From NCBI RefSeq assembly GCF_008923365.1, contig NZ_WBMR01000031.1:1-64000 (forward strand): a DNA stretch of 64,000 nt, read 5' to 3'. The notes under the pieces were generated by a model. It was not told the DNA's origin. It saw only the letters and a program-made list of their open reading frames with translations, and made no database searches. The translations under genes were made by a program, and so were the position numbers. This document shows positions 9,245-16,969 of this stretch, piece by piece; position 1 is the first letter of the stretch, and the number at the start of each line of letters is the position of its first letter. Source of the stretch: Actinomadura montaniterrae (GTDB lineage Bacteria; Actinomycetota; Actinomycetes; Streptosporangiales; Streptosporangiaceae).

Positions 9245-10066
9245 GCGGGCGGGGTCGGTGACCACGGTGAAGCTGGCGATGCGGCCGTCCTCCACCGCGA
9301 CCTGAAGGACGGCCGCCAGGCGGCCGCGGGGAGCGACGACGACGCCGACCCGCCCGTCCACCAGGGCGAGACGGGCGTTCCGGGCCCGGACGGGGTTGGC
9401 GAGGGTCTCCCCGGCGATGCGGCGGGCGCCCCGGACCTCCGCCGCCCCCTCGGCGCGCCGGAACGCGTCCGGCGCGAGCACCGCGAGCAGCGCGTCCATG
9501 TCGCCGGAGCGGGACGCGGCGAGGAATGCCGACACCGCCTCCCGCTGCCGCGCGAGGTCGGCGGCGGGCACCGACGGCGACCCCTGGACGCGCTGCCGGG
9601 CCCGGCTCGCCAGCTTCTTCGTCGTCTCCGGGGTCCGCTCGACGATCCCGGCGATCTCCGCGAACGGCACCGCGAACAGGTCGTGCAGCACGAACGCGAC
9701 GCGTTCCGCGGGGCCGAGCCGGTCGAGGACGACCAGCATCGCCAGCCCGACCGAGTCGGCGAGCACCGCCTCCTCCTCGGGGTCGCGGCCGTCCGCCCGC
9801 TCCAATGCGGCGAGGCCGTCGAGGCCCGCGGGGTCCTCGTCGCGCCGCCGCCGCGCCCGCAGCATGTCGAGGCAGATCCGCCCGGCGATCGTGGTCAGCC
9901 AGCCGGCCAGGTTCGCGACGTCCCCGGCGCCCGCGCGGGACGCCCGCAGCCACGTCTCCTGGACCGCGTCGTCGGCCTCGTCCAGCGAGCCGAGCATCCG
10001 GTACGCGACCGCCCGCAGGTGGCCGCGGCACTCGTCGAACCGCTCCGCCAGCACCTGCTCGTCCAT
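9212..10066 (-). CDS. ECF sigma factor with SnoaL-like C-terminal domain (ECF41/SigJ-like)
   Basis: A 284-residue sigma factor: region 2 (about 8-75, ending GRICLDMLRARRRR), region 4 (about 105-160, FVLHDLFAVPFAEIAGIVER) and a C-terminal SnoaL_2-like domain of about 120 residues ending TVVTDPARL. This layout is that of ECF41 factors, whose fused C-terminal domain modulates activity and which usually lack a separate anti-sigma gene; none is seen here. ATG 10066 is chosen for its AAAGGGG site; an ATG 30 bp upstream has none. Divergent from the azoreductase gene, which is the likely regulon member because ECF41 genes usually sit beside an oxidoreductase they control. Confidence 0.88.
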   Translation of the reverse strand: MDEQVLAERFDECRGHLRAVAYRMLGSLDEADDAVQETWLRASRAGAGDVANLAGWLTTIAGRICLDMLRARRRRDEDPAGLDGLAALERADGRDPEEEAVLADSVGLAMLVVLDRLGPAERVAFVLHDLFAVPFAEIAGIVERTPETTKKLASRARQRVQGSPSVPAADLARQREAVSAFLAASRSGDMDALLAVLAPDAFRRAEGAAEVRGARRIAGETLANPVRARNARLALVDGRVGVVVAPRGRLAAVLQVAVEDGRIASFTVVTDPARLDRVRLALLH

Positions 10067-10144
10067 CGGTCCCCTTTCGTTGGCGCGGGTCGTCATAGGT
10101 GTGGGAACAAGGACGACACGAGAGCGAAGGAGACGCGCTCCGCC

Positions 10145-10840
10145 ATGCTATCGGCCCACGACCAGGTCACCTCGCTGCTGCACCTGGACTCCAGCCACTC
10201 CGGCGATTCCATCACCCGGCGCCTGTCCGCGCGGTTCGCGGACGCGTGGCGGGAACGGCACGGGACGTCCGGCCACCGGTACCGCGATCTCGTCGCCGAT
10301 CCGGTGCCGCCGATCTCGGCGGCCTATTGCGCGCTCGGGCGCCGCGTCGAGAGGAACGGCTACGTCCCGCCCGCGAAAGTCGACGCGCTCATCGAGGACG
10401 CCGCCGAGGAGCGGGAATGGGCGCTGACCCGGCCGCTGATCGAGCAGGTCCTCGACGCCGGGACCGTGCTGATCGGCGCCCCGATGTACAACTTCTCGGT
10501 CCCCGCGTCGCTCAAGGCGTGGATCGACCGGATCACCTTTCCCGGCGCGTACACCGACCCGGACAGCGGCCGGAGCCTCCTGCGCGGGACGCGGGTCGTC
10601 GTCGTGACGGCGCGCGGCGGGGCGTACGGCCCCGGCACGCCGCGGGAGGGATCCGACTTCCAGGAGCCGTACCTGCGCGCCTATTTCGGCAATCTCGGCA
10701 TCGCCGACGACGGCGTGGCCTTCGTCAATGCGGAAATGACCCTCGCCGACCTCGTCCCGCACCTGGCGCGTTTCCGGGAAATGGCGGCACAATCGCTGGC
10801 CGAGGCGCAGGAGGCGGTGATCGCCCTGGCCTCCCGCTAA
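10145..10840 (+). CDS. azoR: FMN-dependent NADH-azoreductase
   Basis: A 231-residue flavodoxin-like-fold (Flavodoxin_2) protein. N-terminal LLHLDSSHSGDSITRRL binds the FMN phosphate, and the family signature APMYNFSVPASLKAWIDRIT is at about residues 115-134. Expected role: two-electron reduction of quinones and azo compounds with NADH, a detoxifying activity in the cytoplasm. Divergent from the ECF41 sigma gene, with 78 bp between the starts. An AAGGAG site lies about 12 nt upstream of the ATG. The gene symbol reflects family membership, not proven orthology. Confidence 0.85.
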   Translation: MLSAHDQVTSLLHLDSSHSGDSITRRLSARFADAWRERHGTSGHRYRDLVADPVPPISAAYCALGRRVERNGYVPPAKVDALIEDAAEEREWALTRPLIEQVLDAGTVLIGAPMYNFSVPASLKAWIDRITFPGAYTDPDSGRSLLRGTRVVVVTARGGAYGPGTPREGSDFQEPYLRAYFGNLGIADDGVAFVNAEMTLADLVPHLARFREMAAQSLAEAQEAVIALASR

Positions 10841-10851
10841 AAGGGGGCGCC

Positions 10852-11427
10852 GTGGATCCGGAGATCGTCGTCGTGCTGAGCGGCCTCACGGGCGCCCGGA
10901 AAGCGGGTGCCGTCCTCGGGCTGGCTCTCGGTCCGCTCGTGGTGGCGTCCTTGGGCGCGGGCCTCCTCGTCGAGGCCGGCCGGATGGGGAGCGATTCCGT
11001 GGCGGGTCTCGCCGACGCGGCCGGCATCGTCGCGCTGATCGTGGCCATCGGCCTCGTCTCGGCGCTCTTCGGCGTGCGCCACTGGTTCGCCCATCCGCGG
11101 GTGTGGCTGGACGGGACGGTGCTGCACGCTCATCTGGAGTACGGGGTGCGAAGCTGCGATCTCTCGACCGTGCGGCATGTCGTGGTGGAGGACGTGCCGC
11201 ACCCGCCGGCCCGCGGCGCCGGGATCGTGACGGCTCCGCGGGTCGCGCGCCTCGAGGTCCAGGGGGACGAGGGGCTCATCGACGTCGTGCTGTTCGATGC
11301 CCGGCGGCGGGCACCGGTGCCGGAGGAGGCGTTGAAGGCGCTGGCGGGTGCGATCCTCGCCGGACCGGAGCGCGGTGGTCGGGCAGCTGAGGCGGCGCGG
11401 CGGCTGCGCGAGATGGCGGAGCGGTAA
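10852..11427 (+). CDS. Small membrane protein with cytoplasmic C-terminal domain, unknown
   Basis: A 191-residue protein that I do not recognise. Two long hydrophobic segments (about 17-40 and 50-75) are followed by a soluble domain beginning WFAHPRVWLDGTVLHAHLEY that alternates short beta-like runs, somewhat like bacterial PH-type domains; this resemblance is weak. The GTG start is supported by AAGGGGG 5 nt upstream and lies 12 bp after the azoreductase stop, so the two are probably cotranscribed. It ends 3 bp before the convergent ABM-haemoglobin gene. Confidence 0.65.
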   Translation: MDPEIVVVLSGLTGARKAGAVLGLALGPLVVASLGAGLLVEAGRMGSDSVAGLADAAGIVALIVAIGLVSALFGVRHWFAHPRVWLDGTVLHAHLEYGVRSCDLSTVRHVVVEDVPHPPARGAGIVTAPRVARLEVQGDEGLIDVVLFDARRRAPVPEEALKALAGAILAGPERGGRAAEAARRLREMAER

Positions 11428-11430
11428 CGG

Positions 11431-12210
11431 CTATTTGGTGGGGGTGTAGGGCGGGGCTTCGCCCCAGCTCCAGTGGGGCATGGGGGCTTCGAGGGGCGGG
11501 GACGCGCCCGGCTGGGAGTTCGCCAGCGCGATGCGGGTGCCCCACTCGATGTAGGACGCGAACGCGGCGCGGAACTCGGGGTCGGCGGGCAGGCCGACGT
11601 CGTCGGCGGCGTCCATGAGCAGGCTCACCCAGCGGCGGCGCTGCGCCTCGGTGATCGCCTTGCCGAGGTGCCGGCGGACCATGTGGTGGTAGCCGCCGCG
11701 CTCCCGGCTGTAGCGCTCGGGGCCGCGGAACACCTCGCCGAGCCAGGTCGCGACCCACTTCGGGTGGTCCGGCGCCATGTGCTCGAAGAGGGGGCGGAGC
11801 AGGTCGTCCTTGAGGACGGTGGTGTAGAAGACCTCGGTGAGGCGCTGCAGGGCGTCGGCGCCGCCCGCCCAGTCGTACATGGTGGGGACGGACGATCCCT
11901 TGCCGTGGACGGGCGTCGCCTCGTAGTGCCGCATCTCCTCGATCTGCTGGACGTACGGCTTGATCTCGGCGAAGAAGGCGGGGAAGTGCTCGCCGGAGCG
12001 GAAGCCCTGGGAGTGGTCGCCGGCGGACGTCCAGCGGATCCGCAGGATGTAGCACTCGGGTTCGTCGACGCAGCGGGACAGCTCGTAGTCGACGCACTGC
12101 GGGGCGGCGGCGAGTGGGACGGCGGCGCGGGCGTAGGCGGCCTCGAACTCCTCCGCCCGCGCCCGGTCGATCCGGTAGCGGATGTACTCGACGATCATCG
12201 GGGCCCCCAT
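11431..12210 (-). CDS. ABM domain fused to group II truncated haemoglobin
   Basis: A 259-residue two-domain protein. Residues 5-97 form an antibiotic-biosynthesis-monooxygenase (ABM) ferredoxin-like domain (MIVEYIRYRIDRARAEEFE). Residues 108-232 form a truncated globin: Y129 (B10) in FYTTVL, DDLLRPLFEHM, proximal histidine H181 in VRRHLGKAITEAQ, and W194 at G8, the mark of group II. A Pro-rich tail follows. Such chimeras are known from Streptomyces (described from S. avermitilis). Likely role: haem-based oxygen or NO chemistry coupled to small-molecule oxidation in the cytoplasm; the substrate is unknown. The ATG has a GGAGG site 8 nt upstream. Confidence 0.9.
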   Translation of the reverse strand: MGAPMIVEYIRYRIDRARAEEFEAAYARAAVPLAAAPQCVDYELSRCVDEPECYILRIRWTSAGDHSQGFRSGEHFPAFFAEIKPYVQQIEEMRHYEATPVHGKGSSVPTMYDWAGGADALQRLTEVFYTTVLKDDLLRPLFEHMAPDHPKWVATWLGEVFRGPERYSRERGGYHHMVRRHLGKAITEAQRRRWVSLLMDAADDVGLPADPEFRAAFASYIEWGTRIALANSQPGASPPLEAPMPHWSWGEAPPYTPTK

Positions 12211-12220
12211 GAATGATCCT

Positions 12221-12261
12221 CCGGTCGGGTAATCAATGTAACAACGTAATCACCCGACCGG
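12221..12261. promoter_or_regulatory. Inverted repeat with AT-rich core upstream of the globin fusion
   Basis: Perfect 10-bp arms (CCGGTCGGGT and ACCCGACCGG) flank a 21-nt AT-rich core that contains three TTAC repeats on the minus strand. It lies between the CopC stop and the globin start, and one arm overlaps the globin ribosome-binding site. It could be the terminator of the copper operon, an operator, or a stem that hides the ribosome-binding site; sequence alone does not decide. Confidence 0.5.
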
Positions 12262-12273
12262 AAGACTTCATGA

Positions 12274-12828
12274 TCACTCGTTCGGGGACGCCCCCGAGCC
12301 GCGCCGGTACCAGGCGAACCCGCCGCCCGCGAGCGCGACGACGGCGGCGGCCAGGCCGATCCACAGCCAGCCGGACGAGCCGCCGGAGCCGTTCCCGGAC
12401 GCCTTCGCCGCGGGCGCGGACGCGGCGGGCGCGCCCCCGGCGGCCCCGGCGCCGGCGCCGGTGGACCCGGTGACGGTGAACGTGTAGGTACCGCTGATCG
12501 GGTGGCCGTCCGGCGACACGACGCGCCAGCCGACCGTGTACACCCCGTTCGGCAGCGTGCCCTTCACCGCCTCGGTGACCTTGTTGTCCACCGCCTGGGC
12601 CTTGCCCGCCTCGTGCCGCCCGCCCTTCGCGTCCGTCAGCACGACCTGCGGCAGCTGCACCGGGTCGGCGTAGGTCAGGACGATCTGGGTGGGCGGCGCG
12701 ATCGTCGCGTTCGCGGCCGGTTTCGCGCCGGTCAGCGACGTGTGCGCGGACGCGGGCGGCGCGGCGAGCGCCAAGGCGGCGAAGGCCGCGGCGGCGCCGG
12801 CGGCGGTGCGCCGGACGGCCCGGCTCAC
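12274..12828 (-). CDS. CopC-domain periplasmic-type copper protein, membrane anchored
   Basis: A 184-residue secreted protein: signal peptide ending in ALAAPPASA, CopC beta-barrel (about 29-120, with the mature N-terminal H29 and a second His in PDGHPISGTYTF), a Gly/Ala/Ser linker and a C-terminal membrane helix (WLWIGLAAAVVALAGGGFAW) with basic stop-transfer. The N-terminal His after cleavage is the copper ligand expected of CopC. The GTG start overlaps the YcnI stop by 4 bp (GTGA), so it is translationally coupled. Extracytoplasmic copper binding or hand-over is the likely role. Confidence 0.87.
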   Translation of the reverse strand: MSRAVRRTAAGAAAAFAALALAAPPASAHTSLTGAKPAANATIAPPTQIVLTYADPVQLPQVVLTDAKGGRHEAGKAQAVDNKVTEAVKGTLPNGVYTVGWRVVSPDGHPISGTYTFTVTGSTGAGAGAAGGAPAASAPAAKASGNGSGGSSGWLWIGLAAAVVALAGGGFAWYRRGSGASPNE

Positions 12829-13541
12829 GCCCGGCTCCGCGCGCGGGACAGGCCGTAGCCGCCGACCGCGATGCCGATCACGCCGACGCCGATACCAACG
12901 CCGCCGAGGACGCGCGCGGTGCCGTCGTCGGAGCTCGCCTCGGTCTTCGCGGCGGCCGGCTTCGACTGGGCGGTGAGCCCGGCGGTGGCGGCGTCGCCGG
13001 ACCCCTTGGGCGTCAGCTTCAGGGTGGGCGCCGGGTGCTCGGGCTCGCTGGTGCCGTCGCCCGGGTCCTGCTCCCACTTGACGACCTGGCCGTCGGAGTA
13101 GGTCTGGTCGGCCTTGAACATCATCGTGTCGGTGTCGGTCGGCAGCGGGCCGAGCGAGACGTCGAACTCCTGGAACTGGCCGGGCTCGATCTTGCCGCCG
13201 GACCAGGTGATCTGCGTGACGGCCTTGGTGAGCTCGCCGCCCTCGGTCTTGATCGGCTTCGGCAGGGTGGACGTCACGACCTTGGCCGTCCAGCCGGGGA
13301 CGGGACGCACCGACACCGACGCGAGCGGGTGGTCGGTCGGGAGGTTCACGACGAGCTTGGTGGTGTCGGCGTTGTCCTCCTCGTTCGGCACCCGGAACGA
13401 GACCTTGGCGTAGGAGCCCTGCTCGGCGGTCTTCGGGTTGACGGTGACGTGCGCGGACGCGGCGGTCGCGAACGCGACCACGCCGGCGCCGGCGAGGACG
13501 GCGAGCGTGCCGAGCCGGCGGGCATGCGTGCGGGAAGGCAA
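12825..13541 (-). CDS. YcnI-like (DUF1775) copper-binding protein
   Basis: A 238-residue exported protein: signal peptide ending ATAASA, then mature HVTVNPKTAEQGSYAKVSFR with H31 as the new N-terminus, a DUF1775 beta-sandwich to about residue 170 containing VVKWEQDPGD, a low-complexity linker and a C-terminal transmembrane helix. DUF1775 of Bacillus YcnI binds Cu(II) through the N-terminal His brace and a Trp. The start is a TTG; GGAG with 8-nt spacing supports it, and the only nearby ATG is out of frame. Middle gene of the copper operon, between a membrane protein and CopC. Confidence 0.88.
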   Translation of the reverse strand: MPSRTHARRLGTLAVLAGAGVVAFATAASAHVTVNPKTAEQGSYAKVSFRVPNEEDNADTTKLVVNLPTDHPLASVSVRPVPGWTAKVVTSTLPKPIKTEGGELTKAVTQITWSGGKIEPGQFQEFDVSLGPLPTDTDTMMFKADQTYSDGQVVKWEQDPGDGTSEPEHPAPTLKLTPKGSGDAATAGLTAQSKPAAAKTEASSDDGTARVLGGVGIGVGVIGIAVGGYGLSRARSRA

Positions 13542-13607
13542 GACGGAACTCCGTTCGAGTCGTACGGGAATGGCCGGGCGCCGGGGGTCCGGCGGCCGGT
13601 GACGTAC

Positions 13608-13636
13608 GGCGCTCGCCTCAGAGGCGGGCGAGCGCC
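13608..13636 (-). terminator. Hairpin around the stop codon of the first copper-operon gene
   Basis: GGCGCTCGCC and GGCGAGCGCC form a perfect 10-bp stem with a 9-nt loop that contains the TGA of the membrane-protein gene. No U-tract follows. It could attenuate transcription between the first gene and ycnI, or slow mRNA decay. Confidence 0.45.
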
Positions 13637-14232
13637 CTCGAACGCGGCGGGGGTCCCCGCCGGACGACCTGGTGCCGGAGCGCGCGTCCCGTGTCGAGCG
13701 CGCCGGCCGCCACCGGCACCACGGGGGTACGCGCCGGGCGCTCCGCGGGTTCGATCAGCAGCAGCGCGAGCAGCAGCCGGATCGGCCGGTCGGCGGCGGA
13801 CGCGAGGCGCCGCGCGAGGGACCACGCGGCCCGCTCGCCGCGCCGCAGCCACCAGGCGGCCGCGATGGCGGCGGCGACGTGCGCGAGGGTCATGGAGGTG
13901 CCGGAGCCGTGCATCGCGGGCGTCGCGGCGGCGTGTTCCGCATGCGCGGTGGTGTCGCAGTCGCGCATGCCCTCGGTCGCGCTCGCGAACAGCGTGTGCA
14001 GCGCGAACTGGCCGCCGAGCAGCCCGCCCATGATCGTCGGGAGGGAGCGCTCGTGGCCGGCGAGGGCCAGGGTGACCGCGAGGACCGCGCCGAACCCGGC
14101 GAGCACCGCCCAGCCGGGCACGGGGTCGTGCGAGGCGAGGTCGTGGCCGAGGGTCGCCAGCGTGACGCACACGGTCGCGAAGACGACCGCGCGCGCGGTG
14201 CGGAAGACCGGCTGCCTGGGACGCGGGGACAT
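13618..14232 (-). CDS. Multi-pass membrane protein of the copper operon
   Basis: About 204 residues with an N-terminal helix (AVVFATVCVTLATLG), further helices near AGFGAVLAVTLALAG and MGGLLGGQFALHTLFA, and one after the loop (VAAAIAAAWWL). The third loop is rich in His and Met (HAEHAAATPAMHGSGTSM), suggesting metal contact. It has no strong resemblance to a named transporter. It is the first gene of the operon with ycnI and copC. The start is uncertain: ATG 14232 lacks a clear ribosome-binding site, and ATG 14271 in the same frame is possible. A GGAGG at about 20 nt upstream instead faces an out-of-frame ATG. Confidence 0.65.
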   Translation of the reverse strand: MSPRPRQPVFRTARAVVFATVCVTLATLGHDLASHDPVPGWAVLAGFGAVLAVTLALAGHERSLPTIMGGLLGGQFALHTLFASATEGMRDCDTTAHAEHAAATPAMHGSGTSMTLAHVAAAIAAAWWLRRGERAAWSLARRLASAADRPIRLLLALLLIEPAERPARTPVVPVAAGALDTGRALRHQVVRRGPPPRSRALARL

Positions 14233-14352
14233 GACGGGGACATCGTCCCACCTCCGTCCGGGCGGCCGCATCCGACCCCCGGGATCCGATCCCGACGCGC
14301 CCTACATGTTGGGGTTGCGCAATGAGGATCAACAAGATGTAGGGTTCAATCC

Positions 14353-14556
14353 CGTGCTGGTTCGCCCCCGCCGCTCGCGGCGGGGGCGTCGCAAGAGGGA
14401 ACCCGGTGCGAGTCCGGGACTGCCCCGCAGCGGTGAGCGGGAACGACCGCCGTCACAGGCACTGAACCGGGCGACCGGATCGGGAAGCGACGGCCAGTAG
14501 GTCGTGCCTCCGGAGGGAGGCGCGGCGCCCGCGAGTCCGAAGACCTGCCATGCACG
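14353..14556 (+). ncRNA. Cobalamin (B12) riboswitch
   Basis: The conserved cobalamin aptamer landmarks appear in order: closing stem CGTGC/GCACG (14353 and 14552), a long GC hairpin at 14363-14387, AAGAGGGAACCCGGTGCGAG (14393-14412), the GACTGCCCCGCAGCGGTGAG core, and the 3' GCGAGTCCGAAGACCTGCC block at 14531-14549. It precedes nrdAB on the same strand by about 105 nt. In Streptomyces coelicolor a B12 riboswitch represses nrdABS when adenosylcobalamin is available, so class Ia RNR is made only when the B12-dependent enzyme cannot work. The same logic is inferred here. Confidence 0.95.
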
Positions 14557-14579
14557 CCGTACGTCCGAGGCTTCGCGGG

Positions 14580-14647
14580 TGAGCCGGGGGACGGTGCGCG
14601 GCAGCATGCCGTCGCGCCCGTTCGCATGCCCTCGCGAGGCCGGCTCA
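14580..14647 (+). promoter_or_regulatory. Possible expression-platform stem of the B12 riboswitch
   Basis: TGAGCCGG at 14580-14587 can pair with CCGGCTCA at 14640-14647, directly next to the GAGGGAGAG ribosome-binding site of nrdA. The enclosed sequence has a further GCATGC repeat. The stem would bring structure up to the ribosome-binding site and is a candidate switch element. There is no U-tract, so translational control is more likely than termination. Confidence 0.45.
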
Positions 14648-14660
14648 CGAGGGAGAGAAC

Positions 14661-16931
14661 GTGACAGTCACCATGCAGGCGCCGGCGGCGCCGGGGATCG
14701 CCGCCGACGTCGCGGCGGCCTGTGCCGGCATCGAGGGGACCGCGCCGGAACGGGTGCTCGGCGCGGTCCGCGCGGGGGACGGCGCGAGCGCCGCGGACCT
14801 GCGGGACCTGGCGATCGGGGAGGCCGCCGCGCTGGTCGCGGCGGAGCCGGGGTACTCGCGGGTCGCCGCGCGGCTGCTGGCCGGCCGGATCCGCGACGAG
14901 ACCGCCGAGGCGGGCGTCCGGAGCTTCGCGGAGTCCGTCGCCGCCGCGCACGCCGAGGGCCTCCTCGCGGACGGCCCGGCCGCGTTCGTCGCGGCCAACG
15001 CCGCCGCCCTGGACGCCCTGATCGACGAGGAGGCGGACGACCGGTTCGGCTACTTCGGCCTGCGCACCCTCTACGACCGGTACCTGCTGCGGCACCCGCG
15101 CACCCGGCTCCCCCTGGAGCGCCCGCAGCACTTCTTCCTGCGGGTCGCGGTCGGCCTGTCCGACGGCGTGGAGGAGGCGGCCGAGCTGTACGGGCTGCTC
15201 AGCACGCTGTCGTACCTGCCCAGCTCGCCGACGCTGTTCAACTCGGCGGCGCGCCGCCCGCAGCTGTCGTCGTGCTTCCTGCTGGACTCGCCGCGCGACG
15301 AGCTGGAGGCGATCTACGAGCGGTACGGGCAGGTCGCGCGGCTCAGCAAGTACGCGGGCGGGATCGGGATCTCCTGGACGCGGGTCCGGTCGCGGGGGTC
15401 GCTGATCCGCGGGACGAACGGGCACTCGAACGGGATCGTCCCGTGGCTGCGCACGCTGGACGCGTCCGTCGCCGCCGTCAACCAGGGCGGCCGCCGCAAG
15501 GGCGCCGCGTGCGTGTACCTGGAGCCGTGGCACGCCGACGTCGAGGAGTTCCTCGAACTGCGCGACAACACCGGCGAGGACGCGCGCCGCACCCACAACC
15601 TGAACCTGGCGAACTGGATCCCGGACGAGTTCATGCGCCGCGTCGAGGCGGACGGGACGTGGTCGCTGTTCGACCCGAAGGAGGTTCCGGAGCTCACCGA
15701 CCTCTGGGGCGACGCTTTCGACCAGGCGTACCGGGCGGCCGAAAAGGAGGGGCGGTACGTCCGGCAGGTCCCGGCCCGCAAGCTCTACGGGCGGATGATG
15801 CGCACGCTCGCGGAGACCGGCAACGGGTGGATGACCTTCAAGGACGCCGCGAACCGCGCCTGCAACCAGACCGCCGAGCCGGGCCGGACCGTCCACCTGT
15901 CGAACCTGTGCACCGAGATCCTGGAGGTCACCGGGGACAACGAGGCGGCCGTGTGCAACCTCGGGTCGGTGAACCTGGCGGCGCACGTGGCGCCGTCCGG
16001 GATCGACTGGGACCGGCTCCGCGCGACCGTCCGCACCGCCGTCCGGTTCCTGGACCGCACCATCGACCGCGGCTTCTACCCGACGCCCGAGGCGGAAACG
16101 GCCAACCGGAAATGGCGTCCCGTCGGGCTCGGCGTGATGGGGCTCGCGGACGTGTTCTTCACGCTGCGGCTCCCGTTCGACTCCGCCGAGGCCCGCGAGC
16201 TGTCCACCCGGATCGCCGAGGAGATCGCGCTCGCCGCGTACGCCGCGTCCGCCGACCTCGCCGAGGCGCACGGCCCGCTCCCCGCCTACGCCGAGACCCG
16301 CACCGCGCGCGGGCAGCTGCACCTCGACCACTTCCCGGACGCCGCGCCGGCCCGTCCCGCCGAATGGGACGCGCTCCGCGCCCGCATCGCCGAGGTCGGC
16401 CTGCGCAACTCGCTGCTGATCGCGATCGCGCCGACCGCCACGATCGCGTCCATCGCCGGCTGCTACGAGTGCATCGAGCCGCAGGTGTCCAACCTGTTCA
16501 AGCGCGAGACGCTGTCCGGCGAGTTCCTGCAGATCAACGGGTACCTCGTCGAGGACCTGAAGTCGCTCGGGCTGTGGAACGACGCCGTCCGCGAGGCGAT
16601 CAAGCGCGCGAACGGCTCGATCCAGGGCCTCGTCGACCTGCCCGAGGAGATGCGCGAGCTGTACCGGACGGCCTGGGAGCTGCCGCAGAAGGCCCTCATC
16701 GACCTCGCCGCCGCCCGCACCCCGTACATCGACCAGTCGCACTCCCTGAACCTGTTCATGGAGACCCCGACGATCGGGAAGCTGTCCTCGATGTACGCCT
16801 ACGCGTGGCGCAAGGGCCTCAAGACCACCTACTACCTGCGCTCCCGGCCCGCCACGCGGATCGCGCAGACGACCGTCGCCGCGACGGTCTGCTCCCTGGA
16901 GAACCCCGAGACCTGCGAGGCGTGCCAGTGA
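14661..16931 (+). CDS. nrdA: Ribonucleoside-diphosphate reductase alpha subunit, class Ia
   Basis: A 756-residue catalytic subunit that reduces ribonucleoside diphosphates to deoxyribonucleotides. Active-site residues are present: C205 (QLSSCFLL) and C432 (AVCNLGSVN) as the redox pair, the NxCxE triad N415-C417-E419 (SNLCTEI), and the C-terminal shuttle cysteines C752 and C755 (ETCEACQ). The N-terminus begins partway into the ATP-cone: the K-R-x-G nucleotide loop expected in the first 15 residues is absent, while later cone helices (AEPGYSRVAARLLAGR) remain. Loss of dATP inhibition is therefore possible. GTG start with GAGGGAGAG. Controlled by the upstream B12 riboswitch, with nrdB 38 bp downstream. 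Confidence 0.95.
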   Translation: MTVTMQAPAAPGIAADVAAACAGIEGTAPERVLGAVRAGDGASAADLRDLAIGEAAALVAAEPGYSRVAARLLAGRIRDETAEAGVRSFAESVAAAHAEGLLADGPAAFVAANAAALDALIDEEADDRFGYFGLRTLYDRYLLRHPRTRLPLERPQHFFLRVAVGLSDGVEEAAELYGLLSTLSYLPSSPTLFNSAARRPQLSSCFLLDSPRDELEAIYERYGQVARLSKYAGGIGISWTRVRSRGSLIRGTNGHSNGIVPWLRTLDASVAAVNQGGRRKGAACVYLEPWHADVEEFLELRDNTGEDARRTHNLNLANWIPDEFMRRVEADGTWSLFDPKEVPELTDLWGDAFDQAYRAAEKEGRYVRQVPARKLYGRMMRTLAETGNGWMTFKDAANRACNQTAEPGRTVHLSNLCTEILEVTGDNEAAVCNLGSVNLAAHVAPSGIDWDRLRATVRTAVRFLDRTIDRGFYPTPEAETANRKWRPVGLGVMGLADVFFTLRLPFDSAEARELSTRIAEEIALAAYAASADLAEAHGPLPAYAETRTARGQLHLDHFPDAAPARPAEWDALRARIAEVGLRNSLLIAIAPTATIASIAGCYECIEPQVSNLFKRETLSGEFLQINGYLVEDLKSLGLWNDAVREAIKRANGSIQGLVDLPEEMRELYRTAWELPQKALIDLAAARTPYIDQSHSLNLFMETPTIGKLSSMYAYAWRKGLKTTYYLRSRPATRIAQTTVAATVCSLENPETCEACQ

Positions 16932-16969
16932 GCGCGCGAGCCCGAGAACCGCGAACCGGAGAACACCGC

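Noticed and set aside
13890..14243. Alternative minus-strand ORF from ATG 14243 with a better ribosome-binding site
   Set aside because: Its product is a Ser/Arg/Pro-rich sequence without hydrophobic segments; the other frame encodes a coherent membrane protein.
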